A stretch of DNA of 33,678 nucleotides from an uncultured Pedobacter sp. (lineage in GTDB: Bacteria > Bacteroidota > Bacteroidia > Sphingobacteriales > Sphingobacteriaceae). The stretch is taken from assembly GCA_938008555.1 (NCBI GenBank), contig CALLKE010000156.1, forward strand, positions 1-33,678. Direction: 5' to 3'. The position numbers and the translations under genes were made by a program. Shown piece after piece: positions 1-8,000 of this stretch; the stretch's first letter is position 1; every line of letters begins with the position of its first letter. Under the pieces are notes generated by a model. It had not been told where the DNA came from and ran no database searches. It saw nothing but the letters and a program-made list of their open reading frames with translations.

Positions 1-55
1 AAACGCATACTTTTTTATCCCTGAAAAGAGTCATCATACATTTAGATACACTACC
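1..55 (-). mobile_element. Partial copy of a MITE/IS end (left window edge)
   Basis: These 55 bases are the exact reverse complement of 12702-12756, one end of the complete 161-bp element inside the window. The copy runs off the left edge, so its full length is unknown. Its outer end is at base 55; the flanking bases 56-63 (CATTTAAC) would be the target duplication if it behaves like the internal copy. It could be another MITE or the end of the full-length insertion sequence that mobilises it. Confidence 0.75.
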
Positions 56-629
56 CATTTAACCCTTTTCCATTGAGAATTTGTTGAATATATTTTTCGA
101 TCCTTGCCTCTCGCGTTTTAGACTGTTTTGGTGCAGAGAAGTAAAGATTGTAAACTCTTTGTCTTCCGGGTGTTAAGGCATGAAAAGCAGTTTTGAAAGC
201 TGGATCCTCATCTAGTCTATGTTGAAGCTCTTCAGGAAGTATGAATTCTATGCTTTTTTTAAAATTCACTTTCAAGTCAGCTTTTTCCACTTGAATAGCT
301 TCATGAATATAGGCTTTCAATATAGGTTCCATTTCAGCTATTTCCTGGATACTGTTCAATCGAATCCGACGACCAGCTTGTGTATTCTCCCCAGGCTTGA
401 CTAGAATCCCATTGGCATCATTTAACAAAGAGCCTTTGAAAAATAGAAGTGCACAATATTCTTTAAATGCTTGTATGAGAACAATATTATTTTCCTGAAA
501 CGTGTAACAAGGGGCATGCCATTTCAGCTCCTCGGTCAGCCCACAGCTAAGAATAATCATTCTAAGTTTCTTTATTTCTTCTTGCCATTTTTTGGCTTTG
601 CTTACATATATATCAACTTTTTGATTCAT
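51..629 (-). CDS. YdeI/OmpD-associated family protein (DUF1801 + OmdA-like)
   Basis: A 192-residue soluble cytoplasmic protein with the two-part layout of the YdeI/OmpD-associated family (COG4430-like). Residues about 10-115 resemble the DUF1801/YdhG fold, including an 'ELKWHAPCYTF' stretch and a following 'ALLFFKGSLL' strand. Residues about 130-185 resemble the OmdA C-terminal helical region ('LTPGRQRVYNLYFSAPKQSKTR'). Members are linked to bacteriocin or peptide stress tolerance in some bacteria, but the biochemical role is unsettled. The start at 629 is the first Met of the conserved domain. The stop codon (51-53 on the minus strand) lies inside the transposable-element copy at 1-55, so the last codon or two and the stop come from the element. 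The length is close to normal, so the protein is probably functional. Confidence 0.8.
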   Translation of the reverse strand: MNQKVDIYVSKAKKWQEEIKKLRMIILSCGLTEELKWHAPCYTFQENNIVLIQAFKEYCALLFFKGSLLNDANGILVKPGENTQAGRRIRLNSIQEIAEMEPILKAYIHEAIQVEKADLKVNFKKSIEFILPEELQHRLDEDPAFKTAFHALTPGRQRVYNLYFSAPKQSKTREARIEKYIQQILNGKGLNG

Positions 630-894
630 GTATTTGAAGTTTGTTTTGATAAATCAGGTTTAAAAAGTCATCTATTTAATTGCAAAATTTAAAGCTAAAA
701 GAACAAGGAAAAGAGCGTGTGGAGAAAATAAAAAAAAATAAAGCTTATTCACCTTCATTTCATTTTGAATTAATTTTTAGTCTGCTTACTACAGCGCTTG
801 ACACCCAGATAGCACAATAATAAAATCCTATTAATCTTGATTTAAACCATCAAACAGTTTTGAATTCATCGTATTTCGAATGTTTAAAAGAACT

Positions 895-926
895 TTTCAT
901 CCCCATCTATTTTATAACTATTTTTG
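895..926 (+). promoter_or_regulatory. Candidate Bacteroidetes sigma-A promoter for nrdBA
   Basis: TATTTTTG at 919-926 fits the -7 consensus TAnnTTTG, and TTTC at 895-898 is one base off the -33 TTTG, with 20 bases between. It lies about 245 bases upstream of the nrdB start, so the leader would be unusually long. It is a match by eye in AT-rich DNA and could be chance. Confidence 0.25.
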
Positions 927-1070
927 CTGAAGCAGTCTCTTTTCAAGAACTGATTTGGTGCATTATTCAAGAGAATAAAAATAAAAGGAACTGTGTTTGA
1001 ATGCTGAGAGTATCTTTTTGGAATAGATGAGTAGGCCAATTAAGATACCACAAACCAGAAGTCTGCCCAT

Positions 1071-1083
1071 ACAATACTATTGT
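1071..1083. promoter_or_regulatory. 13-base palindrome upstream of nrdB, possible operator
   Basis: ACAATA-C-TATTGT is a perfect inverted repeat ending 88 bases before nrdB. Ribonucleotide reductase genes are often controlled by NrdR through paired palindromic boxes. This site shares only the outer ACA/TGT character of an NrdR box, and I see no second copy, so the assignment is weak. Confidence 0.2.
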
Positions 1084-1171
1084 TAAAGTTTGCAAGAATA
1101 AGGTTTTACAAGGGACGCTCTCCTATTGGTTTGCTGTCTTTTGTCGATCTCTAAAACAAAATACGAAAACG

Positions 1172-2146
1172 ATGAATCCAGAAGATGAAATTTTGCTCAA
1201 AGAAAACAAAGACCGCTTTGTGATTTTACCAATCAAGTACCCTGCCATTTGGGAGATGTATAAAAAACATGAAGCTAGTTTTTGGACAGCTGAGGAAATT
1301 GATCTTTCGAGCGATTTGAAAGATTGGGAAAGCCTAAACTCAGGTGAAAGACATTTCATATCGCATATACTCGCTTTTTTTGCAGCAAGTGATGGTATTG
1401 TCAATGAAAATCTTGCTGTTAACTTCATGCGAGAGGTTCAAGTACCTGAAGCACGTTGTTTTTATGGGTTTCAAATCATGATGGAGAATATCCATTCCGA
1501 AACATATGCCTTACTGATTGATACTTATATAAAGGACACAATCGAAAAAAATCATCTATTTCATGCGATTGACACCATTCCATGTGTAAAGAAAAAAGCA
1601 GAATGGGCCCTTAAATGGATCGATAATGGAAACTTTGCCCAGCGATTAGTTGCATTTGCGGCTGTTGAAGGGATTTTCTTCTCAGGCAGTTTCTGTTCAA
1701 TTTTTTGGTTAAAAAAGAGAGGCTTAATGCCCGGATTAACATTTAGTAATGAACTTATTTCTCGTGACGAGGGGATGCACTGCGAATTTGCTTGTTTGCT
1801 CTATAATATGCTGAACAACAAATTACCTAAAGAAGAAGTGACAAATATTATTGCTGACGCTGTAGAGATCGAAAAAGAATTTGTGACAGATGCACTACCT
1901 GTTAATCTGATTGGAATGAACGCCAAGCTCATGAGCCAATACATTGAATTCGTAGCTGACCGTTGGCTCCTAGAACTAGGATATGATAAACTGTATGATG
2001 CCACAAATCCATTTGATTTTATGGAGATGATTTCGCTGCAAGGAAAAACTAACTTCTTTGAAAAGCGTGTGGGCGATTATCAAAAAAGCGGAGTTTTATC
2101 GGCTGATACAAAAAGTCAGGCTTTCTCATTGGATGAGGATTTTTAA
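1172..2146 (+). CDS. nrdB: Ribonucleoside-diphosphate reductase, class Ia small subunit (R2)
   Basis: A 324-residue R2 subunit that houses the diiron-tyrosyl radical used by NrdA to reduce ribonucleoside diphosphates. The metal ligands of the ferritin-like fold are all present: Asp74, Glu105, His108, Glu166, Glu200 and His203. The radical tyrosine is Tyr112 in 'ENIHSETY', so this is a classical Tyr-radical enzyme and not a radical-less subclass. The C-terminus 'FSLDEDF' is the peptide that docks R2 onto R1, and it resembles the eukaryotic tail. Length and motifs place it with the eukaryote-like R2 branch common in Bacteroidetes. nrdA follows after 105 bases on the same strand, so the order is B then A, and the two are probably co-transcribed. 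Confidence 0.97.
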   Translation: MNPEDEILLKENKDRFVILPIKYPAIWEMYKKHEASFWTAEEIDLSSDLKDWESLNSGERHFISHILAFFAASDGIVNENLAVNFMREVQVPEARCFYGFQIMMENIHSETYALLIDTYIKDTIEKNHLFHAIDTIPCVKKKAEWALKWIDNGNFAQRLVAFAAVEGIFFSGSFCSIFWLKKRGLMPGLTFSNELISRDEGMHCEFACLLYNMLNNKLPKEEVTNIIADAVEIEKEFVTDALPVNLIGMNAKLMSQYIEFVADRWLLELGYDKLYDATNPFDFMEMISLQGKTNFFEKRVGDYQKSGVLSADTKSQAFSLDEDF

Positions 2147-2160
2147 GCCTTACCCCCACT

Positions 2161-2176
2161 CTCTTCGAAGGAAGAG
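2161..2176. repeat. Small hairpin between nrdB and nrdA
   Basis: CTCTTC-gaag-GAAGAG, a 6-base perfect stem with a 4-base loop, preceded by a C-rich run. It has the same core as the hairpin after the TcB-TcC gene (12665-12682). It may be a weak attenuator or mRNA-stability element within the nrdBA transcript. Confidence 0.4.
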
Positions 2177-2251
2177 TTTAAATCTATTTTTTGATAGAAG
2201 CATAAGATTCAAAAAAATCGCAATACTCAGGACTCAATACCCCAAAAGATC

Positions 2252-4630
2252 ATGTTTGTAATAAAAAGAAACGGTAAAAAGGAAACAGTAAACTTCAATA
2301 AGATAACTGCCAGAATTGAAAAACTTTGCTATGGCTTTACACCATTAGTTGATCCAATTGATGTAGCAAAAAAAGTGATCGAGGGCTTATATGATGGCGT
2401 TACCACATCTGAACTGGATAGTTTAGCCGCTGAAACAGCCGCTTCGTTAACGACTAAGCATCCTGATTATGCTTTACTAGCATCGCGTATAGCCGTATCT
2501 AATCTTCACAAAAATACACTCAAATCATTTTCTCAAACAATGCAGCTCCTGCATCGTTATGTGGATCCCAAAACAGGACTCAACGCATCATTAATAGCGA
2601 ATGATGTTTTAGAAGTGATCATAACTCATGCAGAATTGTTAGACAGCACCATTATTTACGATCGTGATTTTGGGTTTGACTATTTCGGCTTTAAAACATT
2701 AGAGAAATCATACCTACTTAAACTAGATGGTCAAATTGTTGAACGACCACAACATCTATTTATGCGCGTATCGGTAGGTATTCATAAAATGGACATCGAC
2801 AATGTTATCAAAACATATAATTTGATGAGTGAGCGTTGGTTCACCCATGCAACGCCTACTTTATTTAACGCAGGGACACCCAAACCTCAAATGTCGTCGT
2901 GCTTTTTGCTAGCCATGAAAGATGACAGCATTGATGGTATTTATGATACGCTAAAACAAACAGCTAAAATTTCGCAAAGTGCAGGAGGAATCGGACTAAG
3001 TATTCACAATGTGCGTGCCACGGGCTCTTACATCAGTGGAACGAACGGAACTAGCAATGGTATTGTTCCTATGCTTCGTGTATTTAATGACACAGCTCGC
3101 TATGTAGATCAGGGGGGCGGTAAACGAAAAGGGGCTTTTGCTATTTATCTGGAACCATGGCATGCCGATATATTCGAATTCCTTGATTTACGTAAAAATC
3201 ACGGTAAAGAAGAGATGCGTGCACGTGACCTATTTTATGCACTCTGGGTGTCAGACTTATTTATGAAACGAGTAGAAGCCGATGGTAATTGGAGCCTATT
3301 TTGCCCACACGAAGCTCCTGGATTACATGAATGTTTTGGCGAAGAGTTTGAAGCTCTTTATGAACGTTACGAAAAAGAGGGTCGTGCTCGTAAAACAATC
3401 AAAGCACAAGAGCTATGGTTTGCCATATTAGATTCACAGGTAGAAACAGGGACTCCTTATTTATTGTATAAAGATGCAGCAAATAGCAAATCCAATCAGC
3501 AGAATTTAGGCACGATTAAAAGTTCCAATCTGTGCACCGAGATTATGGAATACACCTCTGCTGATGAAGTGGCAGTTTGTAATTTAGCCTCATTAGCACT
3601 TCCACGTTATATTATGGATGGAGCTTTCAACCATGATAAATTGTTCGAAGTAACTTATCAAGCAGCTCTAAATCTAAATCGGATTATAGACAATAATTAT
3701 TACCCCATCGTCGAGGCTCAAAACTCGAATATGCGTCACCGACCAATAGGCTTAGGTGTACAAGGCCTAGCAGATACATTTATACAATTACGATTGCCTT
3801 TTGAAAGTGAAGAAGCCAAACAGCTGAACAAAGAAATATTTGAAACAATCTATTTTGCAGCCATGACTGCTTCGAAAGATTTGGCTATAAAAGATGGCCC
3901 ATATGAAACATTTAAGGGCTCACCACTATCCAAAGGAAAATTTCAGTTTGATTTATGGAACGTGACCCCTAATAGTGGGCGATGGAACTGGGACGACTTG
4001 CGTAACGAAGTAATTCAACGCGGTGTACGCAACTCATTATTGGTTGCACCCATGCCAACAGCCTCCACCTCACAAATCTTGGGTAATAATGAATGTTTTG
4101 AACCTTATACTTCTAATATTTACACCCGCCGAGTATTAAGTGGCGAGTTTATCGTTGTAAACAAATACTTGTTACACGACTTGGTGAATCTGGGCCTATG
4201 GAATCATGATATGAAGAATAAGATCATCGCAGCCAATGGATCTGTTCAAGACATCCACGAAATTCCTGTAGAAATAAAAGAGCTATATAAAACAGTTTGG
4301 GAAATTAAAATGCGCACAATCATCGATATGGCTGCTGATCGAGGAGCTTATATCTGCCAATCGCAGTCATTAAACTTATTTGTGAGTTCGCCCAATGCTT
4401 CGAAACTTACATCTATGCACTTTTATGCCTGGAAAAAAGGATTAAAAACAGGTATGTACTACCTACGTACACAAGCAGCATCACAAGCAGTGAAGTTTAC
4501 AGTAGAAAACCAAGCTGGTAAAACAATGGAACCTGTGATTCCAAATCACGTTGACCAAATGACTGATGATGGAATTCCAGCAAATAACGTTTGTTCGATG
4601 GATGAAGGATGCGTTACGTGTTCTGCTTAA
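2252..4630 (+). CDS. nrdA: Ribonucleoside-diphosphate reductase, class Ia large subunit (R1)
   Basis: A 792-residue catalytic subunit that makes dNDPs from NDPs with NrdB. The N-terminal ATP-cone (residues about 1-90, 'VIKRNGKKETVNFNKI') is the dATP/ATP activity switch. The barrel carries the active-site set: Cys217 and Cys443 as the redox pair, Cys428 as the thiyl-radical residue, Asn426 and Glu430 ('SNLCTEIMEY'), and the radical-relay tyrosines Tyr736-Tyr737. The C-terminal tail ends with Cys787-x2-Cys790, which regenerates the active site with thioredoxin or glutaredoxin. Numbering lies within one or two residues of the human enzyme, supporting the eukaryote-like R1 branch. It is the second gene of nrdBA. 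A 13-bp-stem hairpin lies about 80 bases past the stop. Confidence 0.97.
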   Translation: MFVIKRNGKKETVNFNKITARIEKLCYGFTPLVDPIDVAKKVIEGLYDGVTTSELDSLAAETAASLTTKHPDYALLASRIAVSNLHKNTLKSFSQTMQLLHRYVDPKTGLNASLIANDVLEVIITHAELLDSTIIYDRDFGFDYFGFKTLEKSYLLKLDGQIVERPQHLFMRVSVGIHKMDIDNVIKTYNLMSERWFTHATPTLFNAGTPKPQMSSCFLLAMKDDSIDGIYDTLKQTAKISQSAGGIGLSIHNVRATGSYISGTNGTSNGIVPMLRVFNDTARYVDQGGGKRKGAFAIYLEPWHADIFEFLDLRKNHGKEEMRARDLFYALWVSDLFMKRVEADGNWSLFCPHEAPGLHECFGEEFEALYERYEKEGRARKTIKAQELWFAILDSQVETGTPYLLYKDAANSKSNQQNLGTIKSSNLCTEIMEYTSADEVAVCNLASLALPRYIMDGAFNHDKLFEVTYQAALNLNRIIDNNYYPIVEAQNSNMRHRPIGLGVQGLADTFIQLRLPFESEEAKQLNKEIFETIYFAAMTASKDLAIKDGPYETFKGSPLSKGKFQFDLWNVTPNSGRWNWDDLRNEVIQRGVRNSLLVAPMPTASTSQILGNNECFEPYTSNIYTRRVLSGEFIVVNKYLLHDLVNLGLWNHDMKNKIIAANGSVQDIHEIPVEIKELYKTVWEIKMRTIIDMAADRGAYICQSQSLNLFVSSPNASKLTSMHFYAWKKGLKTGMYYLRTQAASQAVKFTVENQAGKTMEPVIPNHVDQMTDDGIPANNVCSMDEGCVTCSA

Positions 4631-4712
4631 TATAGCATTCTATTGCTCCCACCTGTTTACTTTGAGGAAGGCCAAATTGTATTCTTCTGGTATTTACTTT
4701 ATTGAAAAAAAA

Positions 4713-4741
4713 TCTGTCTGTATAATTCTTATACAGACAGA
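4713..4741. terminator. Perfect 13-bp-stem hairpin after nrdA
   Basis: Stem 4713-4725 pairs perfectly with 4729-4741 around a 3-base loop (TTC). An 8-base A-run precedes it, so the best terminator-like U-run would form on a minus-strand transcript. On the plus strand it is a stable hairpin without a U-tract. It probably ends or protects the 3' end of nrdBA mRNA. Confidence 0.5.
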
Positions 4742-4846
4742 AAGATAAACCCCTCTCAATTAATTTTCACGCATTACCCAGAGTTATTGCTAACGATTTT
4801 TATTAAAAATAATTATCAGAAAAAATATTTTTAATAATAACTGGAC

Positions 4847-4882
4847 AGTCAGTTGTCAACAAGTGAATGTTGATAACTGACT
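4847..4882. promoter_or_regulatory. 15-bp dyad upstream of the TcB-TcC gene
   Basis: AGTCAGTTGTCAACA (4847-4861) and TGTTGATAACTGACT (4868-4882) are inverted copies with one mismatch (a G-U pair in RNA) around a 6-base spacer. No U-run follows, so it is not an ordinary terminator. It lies about 136 bases before the toxin start. It could be a repressor or activator operator, or a hairpin in the 5' leader. Confidence 0.45.
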
Positions 4883-4983
4883 ATAAAACTGAATATCAGG
4901 ACATTAATAGTTAATAAATAAAAAAATATTTCTCTTTAAGATTATTTTTATTAACTGTAAATTAACAAAAAGTTAAAAAATAT

Positions 4984-5037
4984 ATGGAATTCACCGTCTT
5001 TAAAAAGATCTTTTTCCTATGCCTGAGTCAACTTTAA
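4984..5037 (+). CDS. Possible 17-codon upstream ORF overlapping the Tc toxin start
   Basis: An ATG at 4984 opens a 17-residue frame (MEFTVFKKIFFLCLSQL) that stops at 5035-5037, 19 bases inside the toxin gene and in a different frame. The peptide is short and hydrophobic. Such an arrangement can couple or reduce translation of the next gene, but a frame this short is easily random in AT-rich DNA. Confidence 0.15.
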   Translation: MEFTVFKKIFFLCLSQL

Positions 5038-8000
5038 AAAATGCGATCGATCAGGGTGCAGATAGCAACTCATCGAATCAATTTATACGACCTGATGGAG
5101 GGAAAACGAAATCCAATCGGATTGAAGCACCGTCAATCACACTTCCCACAGGAGGGGGGGCTATCAAAGGCATTGACGAAAAATTTTCTGTAAACGCCGT
5201 TAGTGGAACAGCTTCTTTTTCAGTAGCCCTCCCATTTTCTCAAGCGCGTAGTAATACCCCAACACTAGGTTTATCCTATGATTCAGGTAATGGCAATAGC
5301 GTTTTTGGCCTAGGATGGAAAATCAATTTATCATCCATCAAACGAAAAACAGATAAAGAACGTCCACAATATATTGACTCCATCGACTCTGATACCTTTC
5401 TTTTCTCGGAAGCTGAAGATTTAGTGCCAGAATATCAAAAGGCAAGTAATGGAAGCTTCATTGTGGATATGAATGGGAATTATGTCATCAATGAAGAGGA
5501 CTCGCCCAATGGATTATTTACCATTCGATTTTATAAACCGCGGATAGAAGGTTTATTTGCCCGGATTGAACGCTGGTCGAGCAAATCGTCACAAGAGATG
5601 AAATGGCGTGTGATAACCAAAGAAAATGTCACTACGCTTTTTGGATGGACTAGCTCATCTCAATTAGTTGATCCGCAAGACTCCAATCGGGTATTTGGAT
5701 GGTTGCCTGAATTCTCATTTGATGACAGAGGAAATTGCATCAACTACATTTATAAGCCAGAAGATAGCAGTGGTATTGATGATTTATCGATACATAATCA
5801 AAACCGTCTCGTAGCCGGCACAATTACTTACACCAATTTGTATCTCCAAAAAATCCTTTACGGGAACAAAACACCATACAAACAATTGGGTGATTCCTTC
5901 CCTGAAGTATCAGATTATTTATTTCAAACCATTTTTGACTATGGTGAATACAATGTCAATGCACCCTTTAATGAAATAAATGATTGGAATTTCAGACCAG
6001 ATGCTTTTTCGGAATATAAATCAGGTTTTGAAATACGTACCACCAGATTATGCAATCGAATATTATTCTTTCACTACTTCGACGAATTGGTAGGTGGATC
6101 TGCATTGATCAAATCACTCGATTTTAAGTATGATACAAGCTTCGAGGCGAGTATTATATTTCTAACATCGATTACTTCCACTGGCTATATTAAGCAAATA
6201 GATGGCACCTATACACAGAAAAGTCTACCTGCCATTGAGTTTCAATATCAACAGAATGAATGGAACTCGAATGTGAATACCATTTCAACGGAAGATTTGG
6301 TTAATGCACCTACAGGTTTACAAGATCCACCCTATTTATTTACCGATTTGTTTAGTGAAGGCTTATCGGGCATATTGACTGAGCAAGGTGATGGATGGTA
6401 TTACAAGCACAATCTAGGCAATGGGAAATTTGAACAAGCAAGTCTAGTATCTCCTAAGCCTTCATTTGTAGGTTTAAATAAGCCACTAAAATTGATGGAT
6501 CTAGGTGCCGATGGTTGCAAACAGATAGTCAATTTTAAAGGGGAGCCTAGAGGTTTTTTTGAACTCAGCGATGATGACTCATGGCAGTCCTTTCAAACGT
6601 TCGAGAATCTGCCCAATATTGACTTTGAGAGCCCCTTTACTCGCATGCTTGACCTAAATGGTGATGGCAAGCCCGATCTTTTAATCTCAGAAGATTATGT
6701 GCTTACCTGGTATCCTTCAGCAGGCAGAGAAGGATTTGGGCCTGCTCAACAAGTACCCAAATTATTTGACGAGGAACAAGGACCCGTCTTTATTTTCGCC
6801 GATCTGACACAAAGTATTTTCTTAGCCGACATGAAGGGTGATGGCACAACTGACATTGTTCGTGTACGGAACGGCGAGATTTGTTATTGGCCTAATTTGG
6901 GGTTTGGAAAATTTGGCGCAAAGGTAGCAATGGACAATGCCCCCCTATTTGATTACCCTGACGCATTCAACCCTACATTACTTCGCATAGCCGATATCGA
7001 TGGTTCAGGAACAACAGATATCATTTATTTAGGCAAAAATAAATTCTCCTGCTGGCTGAATTTAAATGGAAATAGTTTCGATACAAGCGCTTTTGAAATA
7101 AACGCTTTTCCAGACGTGCATCATCAAGCGAATATCATTGTTGTCGATCTATTAGGCAATGGTGTCCCTTGTATTGTGTGGTCGTCTAATTTGGCTAAAG
7201 ATGCCAATGCTCCATTAAGATATATCGATCTGATGAACAGTAAGAAGCCATACTTGATGACCTCTTACAAAAACAATTTGGGGAAAGAAGTTACTTTGGA
7301 ATATACCCCCTCCACTCAGTTTTATATTGAAGATAAATTAGCTGAGCAACCATGGGCGACCAAACTACATTTTCCTGTACAGTGCGTTTCAAAAACGACA
7401 ATAATAGATACAATTACCGGATACCAATTTGTTTCTTGTTACAAATATCATCATGGCTATTTCGATCATCCTGAACGCGAGTTCAGAGGTTTTGGCATGG
7501 TGGAGCAAACTGACGCCGAGAGTTTTGACAACTGGATTCAAGGGAGTGCTACCAATATAGTTGAGCAAAATTTGCATCAAGCTCCTGTACGTACCAAATC
7601 GTGGTTTCATACGGGTGCATTTTTAGGCTTCGATCGATTATTCAACCAATTCGAGCAAGATTATTGGTACGAGGTGATGAGTCGTCAAGGCTATGTAGTC
7701 ACCAATCATGAAACCCCATTACCCGATACACAACTCATTGCCGCACCTGGGCTGGATCCTTCAACAATAAGCAACCTAACTGGCCTAGAATGGCAAGAGG
7801 CCATGCGCACCTGCAAGGGCATGGGCTTGCGCTCCGAAGTATTTGCCTTAGATGCGCCTTCAACAGGTGCCACACCCCCTCAAATACAAAAAGAGTTAAC
7901 ACCCTTCACAGTAGCTACACATAATTGTGTAGTCGAATTGCTGCAGCCAAAAGGTCAGAATAAGTATGCCATTTTTATGGCCAAAGAAAGTGAAGCTATT

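Larger units (their letters stand above)
630..1171. other. Intergenic region between divergent ydeI-like gene and nrdB
   Basis: About 540 bases with no convincing coding sequence, AT-rich, separating a minus-strand and a plus-strand gene. It must hold promoters for both. The only recognisable elements are a Bacteroidetes-like promoter candidate at 895-926 and a 13-base palindrome at 1071-1083. If the promoter is real, nrdB mRNA has a leader of roughly 240 bases. I could not recognise a known riboswitch in it. Confidence 0.5.
4631..5018. other. AT-rich intergenic region upstream of the Tc locus
   Basis: About 390 bases of very AT-rich DNA between nrdA and the toxin gene. It holds two clear inverted repeats (4713-4741 and 4847-4882) and a 17-codon open frame overlapping the toxin start (4984-5037). 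I found no convincing TAnnTTTG promoter, although the Tc gene must be transcribed from here or by read-through from nrdA. Confidence 0.5.

Noticed and set aside
1071..1083. Firm NrdR box call
   Set aside because: The centre and length do not fit the 16-base NrdR consensus and there is no paired second box, so it is kept only as a weak palindrome.
1123..1428. 101-codon minus-strand frame overlapping the nrdB start
   Set aside because: Antisense to the conserved N-terminus of R2; no motif and no separate support.
4566..4748. 60-codon frame overlapping the end of nrdA
   Set aside because: It is out of frame with nrdA, runs into the 4713-4741 hairpin and has no protein-like features.
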